The position numbers were made by a program, and so were the translations under genes. Shown here piece by piece: positions 32,542 through 41,128 of a stretch of 64,000 nt of DNA. Source of the stretch: Puia dinghuensis (GTDB lineage Bacteria > Bacteroidota > Bacteroidia > Chitinophagales > Chitinophagaceae); the NCBI RefSeq assembly GCF_014642875.1, contig NZ_BMJC01000001.1, forward strand, positions 1,035,335 to 1,099,334, in the 5' to 3' direction. Every line of letters begins with the position of its first letter. Position 1 is the stretch's first letter. The notes beneath the pieces were generated by a model that did no database searches, was not told the DNA's origin, and saw nothing but the letters and a program-made list of their open reading frames with translations.

Positions 32542-34095
32542 CTATTGCTTATCCCACCAGATGCGGGTCATCAGGTTATCGGGCCCCTGGCGGGCGACAG
32601 CCGCGTTATAGTTCGTCGTGTTCAGCGTTTGTTCGGAGATGGGGTATAAAAATCTTCTGAAGATCTGGCCACCCGTGGCATTCGTCGGATAATTGTTGGG
32701 CACCAGCGCGGGATATCCCGTACGGCGGTAATTATTATACACTTCCTGCGCGTCGGGGAAGATACTCACCCAAAACTGGGTATAGATCTGTTTCATCTGC
32801 TGGTCTAAAGTACCCGTTACGAGGGGGTTGTTGTTCACATAGGTGTTGATCGCCGACGCGGAAATAGTCCCTGCGCTGCCGGCGACGATCGACCAATGTC
32901 GCATGGCCGCCTGGATGCCAAGCGTGTAAAGCGAACTGGCGGTTGCCCCGCTGTACCAGCCGCGAAGCGCTGCCTCCGTCAGCAGGAAATAGGATTCAGC
33001 CGCCGTGAACAACAGCTTGGACGAGCCCAAACCGAGCACCGTTGCGGGATTGGGTTCGGAAAAAGTGACGAAGTTGGCCGGTATCTTGTTTGCGATGTCC
33101 TGCGACATCCCCAGTTGTTTGGAAGATGTGGTGTCCGGTTTTCCGCCGATCCACACCACGGAGATGATGGGCAGCCGGGGATCGTTCGTCGACTGCAGAT
33201 AACTGATCCAGGTGTCCGCGTATTTGCCGCCTTCCGTATTGGTCTGGCCGTTCTGGGCAATGTAGTCATTGTTCCAGAGATCGAGCACGAGAGGATTCTT
33301 GTTGATGTTCTGACCGTTGGCGATATACGTCATCTTGGCGATGTCGGCATCCTGGAGGATCACCCCGCCGGCGATGGCTTTCGTCACCCAGGTCTGTGCG
33401 GAGGCGATATCCACTTTGGTCAACCGCATGCCCATCCGGAGCATGAGGGAATAGGCGAACTTCTTCCATTGCGCCGTATTCCCGCCATAGATGAGGTCGG
33501 AGGCGCCGAACGTGCTTTTGGTCGCGTCGAGGCTTTGCGCCGCCGCATCCAGCTCGGACAGCAGGTTCATATAGATGCTTTGCTGCGGGTCGTAGGCGGG
33601 TTTATACAGCGAGGAATCGTAGCCAAGCCCAGCCTGGGAATACGGGATGTCACCGTACAGGTCAGTTTGCCGCATATAGCAATACACCCGCCAGATCCTC
33701 GCCTCCGCCAGCCAGTTGATCTTGGTAGGGTCGGTCTTCACCGCCTTCATTACAATGCCCAGTTCGTTGATCTCGTCGGGATAGGCAGCGTTGAAGGCGC
33801 CATAGGTCTGCTGTACCTGGCTGTTGATGTACTTGGAGCCAAAGCCGGCCACATCATTATAACTGGTGGTATACTGCATCGTCCCCAGCAGGAAGTCAGC
33901 GGCGCTGCTGCCATATTGCCCGCCATAACCGCACCCGTCATATTCGGCCAGCGTAAAGACATACTGGGGAGTGGGCGAACTCACCGCGTCGGGGTTTACG
34001 TTCAGCTGCTTGTACCCTTTGTCACACGAGGCCAGCAGGATGGCCGCCATCGCAGCCGAAAGAATTCCTTTATAATTCAATTTGACTATTTTCAT
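32542..34095 (-). CDS. susD: SusD/RagB-like outer-membrane nutrient-binding lipoprotein
   Basis: A 517-aa surface lipoprotein of the SusD-like_2 class. The lipobox is LLASC (Cys about residue 24). Characteristic segments: YKQLNVNPDAVSSPTPQYVF, INWLAEARIWRVYCYMRQTD with LYGDIPYSQAGLG, WKKFAYSLMLRMGMRLTKVD and a C-terminal AQEVYNNYRRTGYPALVP. It forms a pair with the SusC gene 58 bp upstream and should cap that TonB transporter for a ligand; oligopeptides or glycans are typical for this class. A stem-loop lies in the susC-susD gap. Confidence 0.92.
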   Translation of the reverse strand: MKIVKLNYKGILSAAMAAILLASCDKGYKQLNVNPDAVSSPTPQYVFTLAEYDGCGYGGQYGSSAADFLLGTMQYTTSYNDVAGFGSKYINSQVQQTYGAFNAAYPDEINELGIVMKAVKTDPTKINWLAEARIWRVYCYMRQTDLYGDIPYSQAGLGYDSSLYKPAYDPQQSIYMNLLSELDAAAQSLDATKSTFGASDLIYGGNTAQWKKFAYSLMLRMGMRLTKVDIASAQTWVTKAIAGGVILQDADIAKMTYIANGQNINKNPLVLDLWNNDYIAQNGQTNTEGGKYADTWISYLQSTNDPRLPIISVVWIGGKPDTTSSKQLGMSQDIANKIPANFVTFSEPNPATVLGLGSSKLLFTAAESYFLLTEAALRGWYSGATASSLYTLGIQAAMRHWSIVAGSAGTISASAINTYVNNNPLVTGTLDQQMKQIYTQFWVSIFPDAQEVYNNYRRTGYPALVPNNYPTNATGGQIFRRFLYPISEQTLNTTNYNAAVARQGPDNLMTRIWWDKQ

Positions 34096-34126
34096 CGTTG
34101 TTGAGTTTAATGTTTGACCTTCGGTC

Positions 34127-34145
34127 GATCCGCTTCCAGCGGATC
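34127..34145 (-). promoter_or_regulatory. Stem-loop between susC and susD
   Basis: Perfect 8-bp arms (34127-34134 and 34138-34145) with a TCC loop. It has no T-run. In a polycistronic susCD transcript such a hairpin may act as a partial terminator or stabilise a processed end. Confidence 0.5.
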
Positions 34146-34153
34146 AGGGAGGA

Positions 34154-37100
34154 TTAAAACTTCACAGACAGATTGAGACCGTAACTTCTTGTCCGGGGTA
34201 GGCCGATGGATTCGAAACCCTGGGCATTGCTGCTGGTAAAGCTCTGCTCAGGATCGAAGTTGTGGGTCTGCCGGTAGAGGATGAACAGGTTTCGCGCAAC
34301 GAAGGAGATATTGGCCGACTGTATCTTCAGCGTCGAGATATGCTGAACCGGTATCTGGTACGTCAATATCACCTGCCGCAGCTTGATAAAGCTGCCGTCA
34401 TGAAGGAACAGCTCCGAGTAGGTCTTGTAGTTGTCGTAATAGTTGCGCAGTACCCCATTGGTCTGGGTGATGACGGTGTCGTAGGGCGCACCGGTCTGGT
34501 CGACGCCCTTCAGCTCCAAACCACCCGCACGGCCCGGTAACGTGCTCTTCAGCTTACCCATACGCGTTGCATACAGCTCGAAAATGGAAAAGATCTTGTT
34601 CCCGAATTTTCCATCCAGCAGGATGCTCAACGTAAAGCGTTTATACTTGAAATCGTTGGTGAGCCCCATGGTGTAGGGAGCCACGCTGTTACCCAATATC
34701 TGGGTGGCGGTGGTCATCACCGGAGTGTGCGTAGTACGATTGAAAACAACCAATCCCGTCTTGGCATCCCTTGTCATCCTCGTACCAACCAGTGTTCCGA
34801 ACGGCTGGCCGACTATCTGCTGCAGGGTAGCCCAGCCGTTGACGCTGGCAGCTATCTGGATGGAAGGCAAACCTGGCGCCAGTGCCACAACTTTGTTGGC
34901 GTTGTAGGCAACGTTGTAGCTGACATTCCAGCTGAAATTATTCGTCCGCACAGGTTTTCCGGTGAGCAGGAGCTCGACGCCGCTGTTGCGCAATTCCCCG
35001 ATGTTGAGGATCACATTGCTGTAACCCGAAGTGGTGGAGACCGCCGTATTGACGATGTCATTGGTGGTTTGCCGGTTATAATAGGTGAAGTCGATACCCA
35101 ACCTGCTCTTCAGCATCTGTAATTCAAGCCCCCCTTCGTATGTGGTGGACGTATAGGGCTTCAGGTTGGGGTTAGTAATGACATTACTACCGGAGTTGGC
35201 GTCGGGCGTCACATTCTGCAAGGTGGGGCCACTGCTGGTCACATTGCTGTATGTGAGGTTGATCTGGTATGGATCGGGGGCCCCGCCACCCACCTGCGCC
35301 CAGGAACCTCTCAGCTTTGCATAAGTGAAGAAGTCAGGCAGATGCACGGCATCCGATAGAATAAAGCTGCCACCGACACTGGGATAAAAAATATGATTAT
35401 TCTGCGGACTTAATGTCGAGAACCAGTCCTCCCTTCCGGCAAAGGTGAGGAAGAGCAGGCTTTTGAAATCCAGGTCGACCGACCCGAAGATCGAGTTGAC
35501 GCCGATGCGCGGAGAATACGGAACGGTCGATTGTGACGCCAGGTTGGAGAAGCTGTAAAAATATGGAATGGTAAAATTGAGGCCATTCAGCGTCAGCCGG
35601 TTCTCTGCATACTTGCGGCTGTTGGCCCCCGCCAGCGCGGAAAGTCCGATGTCCTTTGTCAGCGCCGTCTTATAGGAGGCGGTGACCAGACCGTTGAATT
35701 CGGATACGTCGGTCTTCAGCGCCGTATACTGCCCGTTGGGTATATACAGCGTTCCCGTCGGCAGGATATTATAGTAGTTGTAGTTGTAAAAGTCCTCGCT
35801 CGCCGTTCCCTTGATCACGAGGTTCTTCACCAGTTCGTAGGAGACCGAAGCCTGACCGATAAACCGGTTCTTCGTATCCTTTTCCTGGTATTTGTTGATC
35901 ACAAAATATCCGTTGGAGGCGATGGCGGCATCGTTCCATATCTGTTCGTTGCCGTTGGAATCATATCCCGGCTTCAGCCAGCGCACATCGGCCGTGTTGG
36001 CTATCTCCAGCGGCGTCCAGTTGGGGTTGCCGAGCGCATCCCCGGCGCCGGTGCGGTTGACACCCGTCTCGAGGTTGTACTGCGCCAGCGCCTCGATGCC
36101 AAGCCGGTCGGTCAGTTTGCTGTTGAGGGAGAGATTAAGGGTCTTGCGGTCGTACGTCGTCTTAGGCAGGATGCCATTGCTGTTGAGATCGGCCGCGGAG
36201 AATCGGTATACCGTCTTTTCGTTGCCGCCGGCAAAGGCAATGCTGTTGGTGAAGGTGCTGCCCGTCTGATAGAAATTTTGCAGGTTGTCTTTCTTTGCCG
36301 TATAAGAATGGTGTTGACCGTCGACGGCCACATAGTTATTGTTGCCGTCTATCAGCGCTCCCCAGGACTTACGGCCCGATGCCCGTGCACTGTTGAGGTC
36401 GGTGGACATAACGCCATCCAGCCCCTGTCCATACGTATATTGAAAATCCGGTATAACCGCTACATTCTCCAATGTTGCGGTAGAATTGTATTCGACACCG
36501 ACGCCCCGCTGCGCGCGGCCTTTCTTTGTCGTGATAAGAATGACCCCATTGGCAGCACGGCTGCCATACAGCGCGGAGGCGGTGCCCCCTTTCAATACGC
36601 TGATGGATTCGATATCATCCGGGTTGATGCCGGCGATGCCATCACCGCGGTCGACGTTATTGGTAATGCCGTTGACGGTGGGTGCTCCGCCAGGAACGGA
36701 GTTGTCGATGGGCATCCCGTTGACGACATAAAGCGGTTGATTATCCCCGCCCAGTGTCCCGTTGCCGCGAATGGTCACCCGGCTCGAACCACCCGGCCCG
36801 GTAGAAAGACCCGCCGCATTGACGCCTGCCACCTTTCCGGTGAGGGCGTTGGCAATATTGTTCTCCCTGGCCGTTGTAAACTCATCACCCTTCACCGTGG
36901 TAACGGCATAGCCCAGTGATTTCTTCTCCCTGTTGATACCAAGGGCCGTCACGACCACTTCATTGAGCGAAGATTTTGTGTTGTCCATTGTTACGGCTAC
37001 GACATATTGCCCCCGCTGGACAGATACCCGCCGGGTCTCAAAGCCGACAGAGCTAACTTCCAGTTCTATCGGTCCGGCCTCGCCCGCAGGCAGGCTGAGC

Positions 37101-37303
37101 GTAAATGCACCGGTGGCATCGGTGGCAGTGGCCGTTCTTCTGTCGGTGACGAGCGCAACAGTGGCGCCGACGAGAGGGTTGCCGTCAGGACCTTTTACAG
37201 TACCCCTGAGCCGGCGATCGCCCTGCTGGGCCTGGCTGAAGAGCAGAAAGAGACAGCAACAGGCCAAAAAGCAGCCCCGGAGGGCCGATTCGAATTTTGT
37301 CAT
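34154..37303 (-). CDS. susC: SusC/RagA-family TonB-dependent outer-membrane transporter
   Basis: A TonB-linked outer-membrane barrel of about 1049 aa. A signal peptide (CFLACCCLFLLFSQAQ) is followed by a carboxypeptidase-D-like regulatory domain (RLRGTVKGPDGNPLVGATVA), a plug (LNEVVVTALGINREKKSLGY; DIESISVLKGGTASALYGSR, the signature SusC motif) and a long barrel ending in a terminal Phe (LNLSVKF). I chose the ATG at 37303; ATG 37342 and a TTG at 37351 are possible. First gene of the five-gene operon, divergent from the DeoR gene across a spacer with repeated TTGCAAA palindromes. Confidence 0.95.
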   Translation of the reverse strand: MTKFESALRGCFLACCCLFLLFSQAQQGDRRLRGTVKGPDGNPLVGATVALVTDRRTATATDATGAFTLSLPAGEAGPIELEVSSVGFETRRVSVQRGQYVVAVTMDNTKSSLNEVVVTALGINREKKSLGYAVTTVKGDEFTTARENNIANALTGKVAGVNAAGLSTGPGGSSRVTIRGNGTLGGDNQPLYVVNGMPIDNSVPGGAPTVNGITNNVDRGDGIAGINPDDIESISVLKGGTASALYGSRAANGVILITTKKGRAQRGVGVEYNSTATLENVAVIPDFQYTYGQGLDGVMSTDLNSARASGRKSWGALIDGNNNYVAVDGQHHSYTAKKDNLQNFYQTGSTFTNSIAFAGGNEKTVYRFSAADLNSNGILPKTTYDRKTLNLSLNSKLTDRLGIEALAQYNLETGVNRTGAGDALGNPNWTPLEIANTADVRWLKPGYDSNGNEQIWNDAAIASNGYFVINKYQEKDTKNRFIGQASVSYELVKNLVIKGTASEDFYNYNYYNILPTGTLYIPNGQYTALKTDVSEFNGLVTASYKTALTKDIGLSALAGANSRKYAENRLTLNGLNFTIPYFYSFSNLASQSTVPYSPRIGVNSIFGSVDLDFKSLLFLTFAGREDWFSTLSPQNNHIFYPSVGGSFILSDAVHLPDFFTYAKLRGSWAQVGGGAPDPYQINLTYSNVTSSGPTLQNVTPDANSGSNVITNPNLKPYTSTTYEGGLELQMLKSRLGIDFTYYNRQTTNDIVNTAVSTTSGYSNVILNIGELRNSGVELLLTGKPVRTNNFSWNVSYNVAYNANKVVALAPGLPSIQIAASVNGWATLQQIVGQPFGTLVGTRMTRDAKTGLVVFNRTTHTPVMTTATQILGNSVAPYTMGLTNDFKYKRFTLSILLDGKFGNKIFSIFELYATRMGKLKSTLPGRAGGLELKGVDQTGAPYDTVITQTNGVLRNYYDNYKTYSELFLHDGSFIKLRQVILTYQIPVQHISTLKIQSANISFVARNLFILYRQTHNFDPEQSFTSSNAQGFESIGLPRTRSYGLNLSVKF

Positions 37304-37333
37304 GAGCAGTTGTTTTATGTTTTGGTATAGCCG

Positions 37334-37354
37334 AATTTGCATTTTCTGCAAATT
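37334..37354. promoter_or_regulatory. Putative operator 1 in susC/deoR spacer
   Basis: AATTTGC (37334-37340) and GCAAATT (37348-37354) form a perfect 7-bp palindrome around 7 nt. It lies 31 bp before the susC ATG and shares the GCAAA core with two further sites. Confidence 0.45.
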
Positions 37355-37396
37355 CTAAACCGAATATATTATTAAAAAACCGAAATGAGAAAAATT

Positions 37397-37415
37397 ATTG
37401 CAAATAATTTGCAAT
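37397..37415. promoter_or_regulatory. Putative operator 2 in susC/deoR spacer
   Basis: A 19-bp palindrome: ATTGCAAA (37397-37404), TAA, TTTGCAAT (37408-37415). This is the best copy of the site and lies near the middle of the divergent spacer. Confidence 0.5.
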
Positions 37416-37468
37416 AACTGGTACAAATTCGATCAATCCTGGGCCAACTATGTCTTATCGGCGCAAAA

Positions 37469-37487
37469 ATTGCAAAAAATGCAAATT
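37469..37487. promoter_or_regulatory. Putative operator 3 in susC/deoR spacer
   Basis: Two direct half-sites, ATTGCAAAA and ATGCAAATT (37469-37487), 63 bp before the DeoR ATG. Same GCAAA core as the other two sites. Confidence 0.35.
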
Positions 37488-37550
37488 AATGGCGGTACAA
37501 CGCAACAGATATCCTATCTTTATCCATCCAAGAAAGCATCATCTGCTGTC

Positions 37551-38333
37551 ATGATCAAACCAAAATCCAACGGTTCTACACCTGTCGCCTTGCAAAAAAA
37601 AGATCGGAAAAGTCTGATCCTTAAGCAGGTAAATATCCACACGCGTCTGATGTACAACGATCTTGTAAACCTGATAGACGTGTCCGAGGACACTATTCGC
37701 CGGGATGTCAACGAACTGGCCGAAGAAGGACAGCTCATCCGGATTAAAGGTGGGGCCATGTCGGCCGCCTATCATTATGGACATGACGCAAAGACCTATG
37801 CGCAATCCAGCAAACTGGTCATCGCCGAAAAATCCCTTACCCTGCTGCGGGACGATATCATCGTACTCATCGGCGGCGGAACCACGGTGCGGGAGTTTAT
37901 CAAAAAGATACCCAATACGCTTCGTGCTACCTTTATTACAGTCAACGTCCTGACGGCGGTCGAACTCCTGGACAAACCGATGATCAAGACGATCATGATC
38001 GGCGGGCAGCTGTCCACCTATAGCCAGATGACCGTGAGCGGGGAAGTATTCGAATACCTCGCCAACATCCGCGCCGATCTTTGCCTGATGGGGACCAATG
38101 CCATCGACAGCAGCGCCGGCCTCACCGACTCCGACTGGGAGACGATACAGGTGAAAAAGGCCATGATAAAGGCTGCGGAAAAAGTGGCCATCATCGCCAT
38201 TTCCGAAAAGCTCAATTCTTCCATGCAGATGAAGATCGCCGACATCGACGAAATAGATTATCTCATCACCGAGTTGTCCCCCGATAGCCCGGAGCTCCAG
38301 TCCTATCGTTCTAAGAACCTGACCATCCTTTAA
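37551..38333 (+). CDS. DeoR/GlpR-family transcriptional regulator
   Basis: A 260-aa repressor-type regulator. The N-terminal helix-turn-helix is readable in LMYNDLVNLIDVSEDTIRRD with VNELAEEGQLIRIKGGAMS; the C-terminal DeoRC sensor domain contains VLIGGGTTVREFIKKIPN, TVNVLTAVELLDKPMIKTIM and LMGTNAIDSSAGLTDSDWET. The DeoRC domain usually binds a phosphorylated sugar. The ATG at 37551 is used; 51 further upstream codons are open but lie in the AT-rich spacer. Position suggests that it controls the divergent susC operon and perhaps itself and the downstream rhamnosidase. Confidence 0.92.
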   Translation: MIKPKSNGSTPVALQKKDRKSLILKQVNIHTRLMYNDLVNLIDVSEDTIRRDVNELAEEGQLIRIKGGAMSAAYHYGHDAKTYAQSSKLVIAEKSLTLLRDDIIVLIGGGTTVREFIKKIPNTLRATFITVNVLTAVELLDKPMIKTIMIGGQLSTYSQMTVSGEVFEYLANIRADLCLMGTNAIDSSAGLTDSDWETIQVKKAMIKAAEKVAIIAISEKLNSSMQMKIADIDEIDYLITELSPDSPELQSYRSKNLTIL

Positions 38334-38379
38334 TATGCCGGGGCAGGTTGGTACAGGACAGTTGATCATCCTTCCTGCT

Positions 38380-38387
38380 TATATTTG
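38380..38387 (+). promoter_or_regulatory. -7 element of the GH78 gene
   Basis: TATATTTG matches TAnnTTTG exactly, 19 nt before the rhamnosidase ATG and 46 bp after the DeoR stop, so the GH78 gene probably has its own promoter. Confidence 0.5.
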
Positions 38388-38406
38388 CCCCTCAACCGTC
38401 TTCGCC

Positions 38407-41124
38407 ATGAGAAAAACTCTCGTATTGCCTGCCCTTTTGCTATCCTCTTTGTCCGTCTTCTCCCAAGTGAGCGTATCCCATCTCCTGACCGAGAACCTCC
38501 CCAACCCCATCAGCATCGACAATAAGACGCCGCGTCTGAGCTGGCAGCTGTCATCTCCCGACCGCAGCGAACTCCAGACAGCCTACGAGATACAGGTAAG
38601 CGATCGCCCCGGCGGCAAGCCTTCCGCCTGGAATTCCGGGAAAGTGGCATCCGAACAATCCGTATGGGTCACCTACGGCGGCACAGCCCTGCAGGCAGGA
38701 AAAAAATATTTCTGGCGCGTACGCGTCTGGGATAATAAAGGCCGGGAGTCCGGCTGGAGCAAACCGGCTTCCTGGCAGATGGGCCTCCTTACACCGGCGG
38801 ATTGGAAGGCCCAATGGATACAATCGGCTGCCAAAGAGGATGCTTCACAGCCAAGCCCCCTGTTCCGAACCACGTTCACGGCAAAGAATGGTATCGCCTC
38901 CGCAACGGCCTATATCACGGCCCATGGGTTATATGAAGCACAGCTAAATGGCCAACGCATCGGCGACGCTTATTTCACTCCGGGCTGGACCTCCTATAAT
39001 AAACGACTTCAATACCAGGCATACGATGTCACGAGTCTCATCCACCCCGGTAAGAACGCGGTAGGCGCAATGCTGGGCAGCGGCTGGTACCGGGGATATA
39101 TTTGCTATGACTGGCAGCATAATTTCTACGGCAGCGATCTGTCCCTGCTGATGCAGATCATCATCCGCTATGACAACGGGCGCATCGATACCATCGCGTC
39201 GGATGGCAGCTGGAAAACTGCCACGGGGGAAGTACGGCATTCGGAGATCTATGACGGAGAGCTGATCGACCACCGGCAGGACCAAAAAGGTTGGAGCCTG
39301 CCCGATTTTGACGATGCCGCCTGGACCAGCGTACAGCCGGCCAGCTATCCAAAAGACAATCTTGTCGCTACCGGCAACGAGCCTGTGAAAAAACAGGAGA
39401 CCTTTCATACCGGGAAGCTGCTGACCACTCCAAAAGGCGAACGGGTCATCGACTTCGGGCAGAATCTCACCGGGTGGGTGATCCTAAAGCTAAAAGGCCG
39501 GGCCGGCGACAGCATTCGCCTGTCCCACGCCGAAGTGCTGGATAAAGCGGGCAACTTCTATACGGACAACCTGCGCCGGGCGAAGGCCCAGGACGTCTTT
39601 ATTCTGAAAGGTAGAGAAGAAGAGACCTTCGAACCGCATTTTACGTTTCATGGTTTCCGTTATATCCGCATCGAAGGGACGGCTGGTGAGATAAACCCGG
39701 ATGACTATACGGCCGTAGCCCTCTATTCGGCGATGCCCAAAACTGGCGAATTCGAATGTTCCGATGCACTGATCAACCAACTACAGCACAACATCCAATG
39801 GGGACAACAAGGGAATTTCCTGGATATCCCCACCGACTGCCCGCAACGCGACGAACGCCTGGGCTGGACAGGGGATGCGCAGGTGTTTTCCCGGACTGCT
39901 GCCTTCAACCGGGGCGTAGATAACTTTTTCGCCAAATGGCTCAAAGACCTTGCGGCCGATCAAAAGCCAAACGGGGCCGTCCCCTTTGTCATCCCCAATG
40001 TCACGGGCAACGGCACAAGCGCCGGCTGGGCCGATGTCGCCACGATCATCCCCTGGAATCTCTATCTCGCGTATGGCGACCGCAAAGTTCTCGAAGATCA
40101 ATACTCCAGCATGAAGGCCTGGGTGGAATATATCCGGGGACAGGCAAAGAACGATCTCTGGAACACCGGCTTTCACTTCGGCGACTGGCTTTTCTACCGG
40201 CCTGCGGATGACAACGACGGCCGCTCGGCTGTGACGGATAAATATTTCATCGCCCAATGCTTCTACGCACACTCCACACAATTGCTCATCAACGCCGCTA
40301 CCGTGCTCGGTAAAAAAGAAGACGCCGATGCGTATTCGGCACTGCTGCGTCGGATAAAGGATGCCTTCTTAAATGAATATGTGACACCCGACGGCAGGCT
40401 TGTTTCTGGCACACAGACGGCCTATGTGCTGGCTCTCGAGTTCGACATGCTGCCGGAGGCGACCCGCAAAAAGGCAGCCGCCAGACTGGTACAGAATATC
40501 CAGGACTATAATTATCATCTTACCACAGGTTTCCTGGGTACGCCCTATCTCTGTCATGTGCTAAGCCAATATAATTATACCACCGTGGCCTACAAGCTGC
40601 TGTTGCAGGATACCTACCCTTCCTGGCTCTACCCTGTAAAGATGGGGGCCACGACCATCTGGGAGCGCTGGGACGGCATCCGGCCGGACGGCAGTTTCCA
40701 GACCCCGGGCATGAACTCTTTCAACCATTACTCCTATGGCGCTATTGGGGACTGGATGTACCGCGTGGTAGCCGGCATCGACACCTATGAGGACGGACCC
40801 GGTTATCATCATAGCCGCATTTCGCCGCATCCGGGAGGAGGACTCACCTCCGCCGCTGCCGACCTGGAGACCTGCTATGGTAAGATCAGCAGTCACTGGC
40901 GCATGACCAGCGATTCCCTTGCCATCGACATCGATATCCCCGCCAATACCACGTCCACCGTCTATATCCCCGCGCCCGAGGGCGGGGTCATCACGGAAGG
41001 CGGGCAAAAACTTTCCGCGGTTGCTTCCATCCACATCGATGGAGTGGAAAAAGGCTATCTTGTCCTCGGCCTGGGGTCGGGTAGTTATCACTTCCTGGTG
41101 CGCGCAGACTACCAGGAAAACTAA
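38407..41124 (+). CDS. Alpha-L-rhamnosidase, GH78
   Basis: A 905-aa exported glycoside hydrolase that removes terminal alpha-L-rhamnose. Signal peptide LPALLLSSLSVFSQ; an N-terminal fibronectin-like domain (LPNPISIDNKTPRLSWQLSS); a carbohydrate-binding segment (YITAHGLYEAQLNGQRIGDA); then the (alpha/alpha)6 catalytic barrel. The general-acid motif region is CPQRDERLGWTGDAQVFSRT, and IWERWDGIRPDGSFQTPGMN with SFNHYSYGAIGDWMYRVVAG is also typical. The ATG at 38407 precedes the signal. 4 bp before the first LpxR-like gene. Likely acts on rhamnogalacturonan, glycosides or surface polysaccharides. Confidence 0.94.
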   Translation: MRKTLVLPALLLSSLSVFSQVSVSHLLTENLPNPISIDNKTPRLSWQLSSPDRSELQTAYEIQVSDRPGGKPSAWNSGKVASEQSVWVTYGGTALQAGKKYFWRVRVWDNKGRESGWSKPASWQMGLLTPADWKAQWIQSAAKEDASQPSPLFRTTFTAKNGIASATAYITAHGLYEAQLNGQRIGDAYFTPGWTSYNKRLQYQAYDVTSLIHPGKNAVGAMLGSGWYRGYICYDWQHNFYGSDLSLLMQIIIRYDNGRIDTIASDGSWKTATGEVRHSEIYDGELIDHRQDQKGWSLPDFDDAAWTSVQPASYPKDNLVATGNEPVKKQETFHTGKLLTTPKGERVIDFGQNLTGWVILKLKGRAGDSIRLSHAEVLDKAGNFYTDNLRRAKAQDVFILKGREEETFEPHFTFHGFRYIRIEGTAGEINPDDYTAVALYSAMPKTGEFECSDALINQLQHNIQWGQQGNFLDIPTDCPQRDERLGWTGDAQVFSRTAAFNRGVDNFFAKWLKDLAADQKPNGAVPFVIPNVTGNGTSAGWADVATIIPWNLYLAYGDRKVLEDQYSSMKAWVEYIRGQAKNDLWNTGFHFGDWLFYRPADDNDGRSAVTDKYFIAQCFYAHSTQLLINAATVLGKKEDADAYSALLRRIKDAFLNEYVTPDGRLVSGTQTAYVLALEFDMLPEATRKKAAARLVQNIQDYNYHLTTGFLGTPYLCHVLSQYNYTTVAYKLLLQDTYPSWLYPVKMGATTIWERWDGIRPDGSFQTPGMNSFNHYSYGAIGDWMYRVVAGIDTYEDGPGYHHSRISPHPGGGLTSAAADLETCYGKISSHWRMTSDSLAIDIDIPANTTSTVYIPAPEGGVITEGGQKLSAVASIHIDGVEKGYLVLGLGSGSYHFLVRADYQEN

Positions 41125-41128
41125 ACCA

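Noticed and set aside
32896-34104. A 402-codon plus-strand open frame inside susD
   Set aside because: Antisense to a typical SusD-like lipoprotein.
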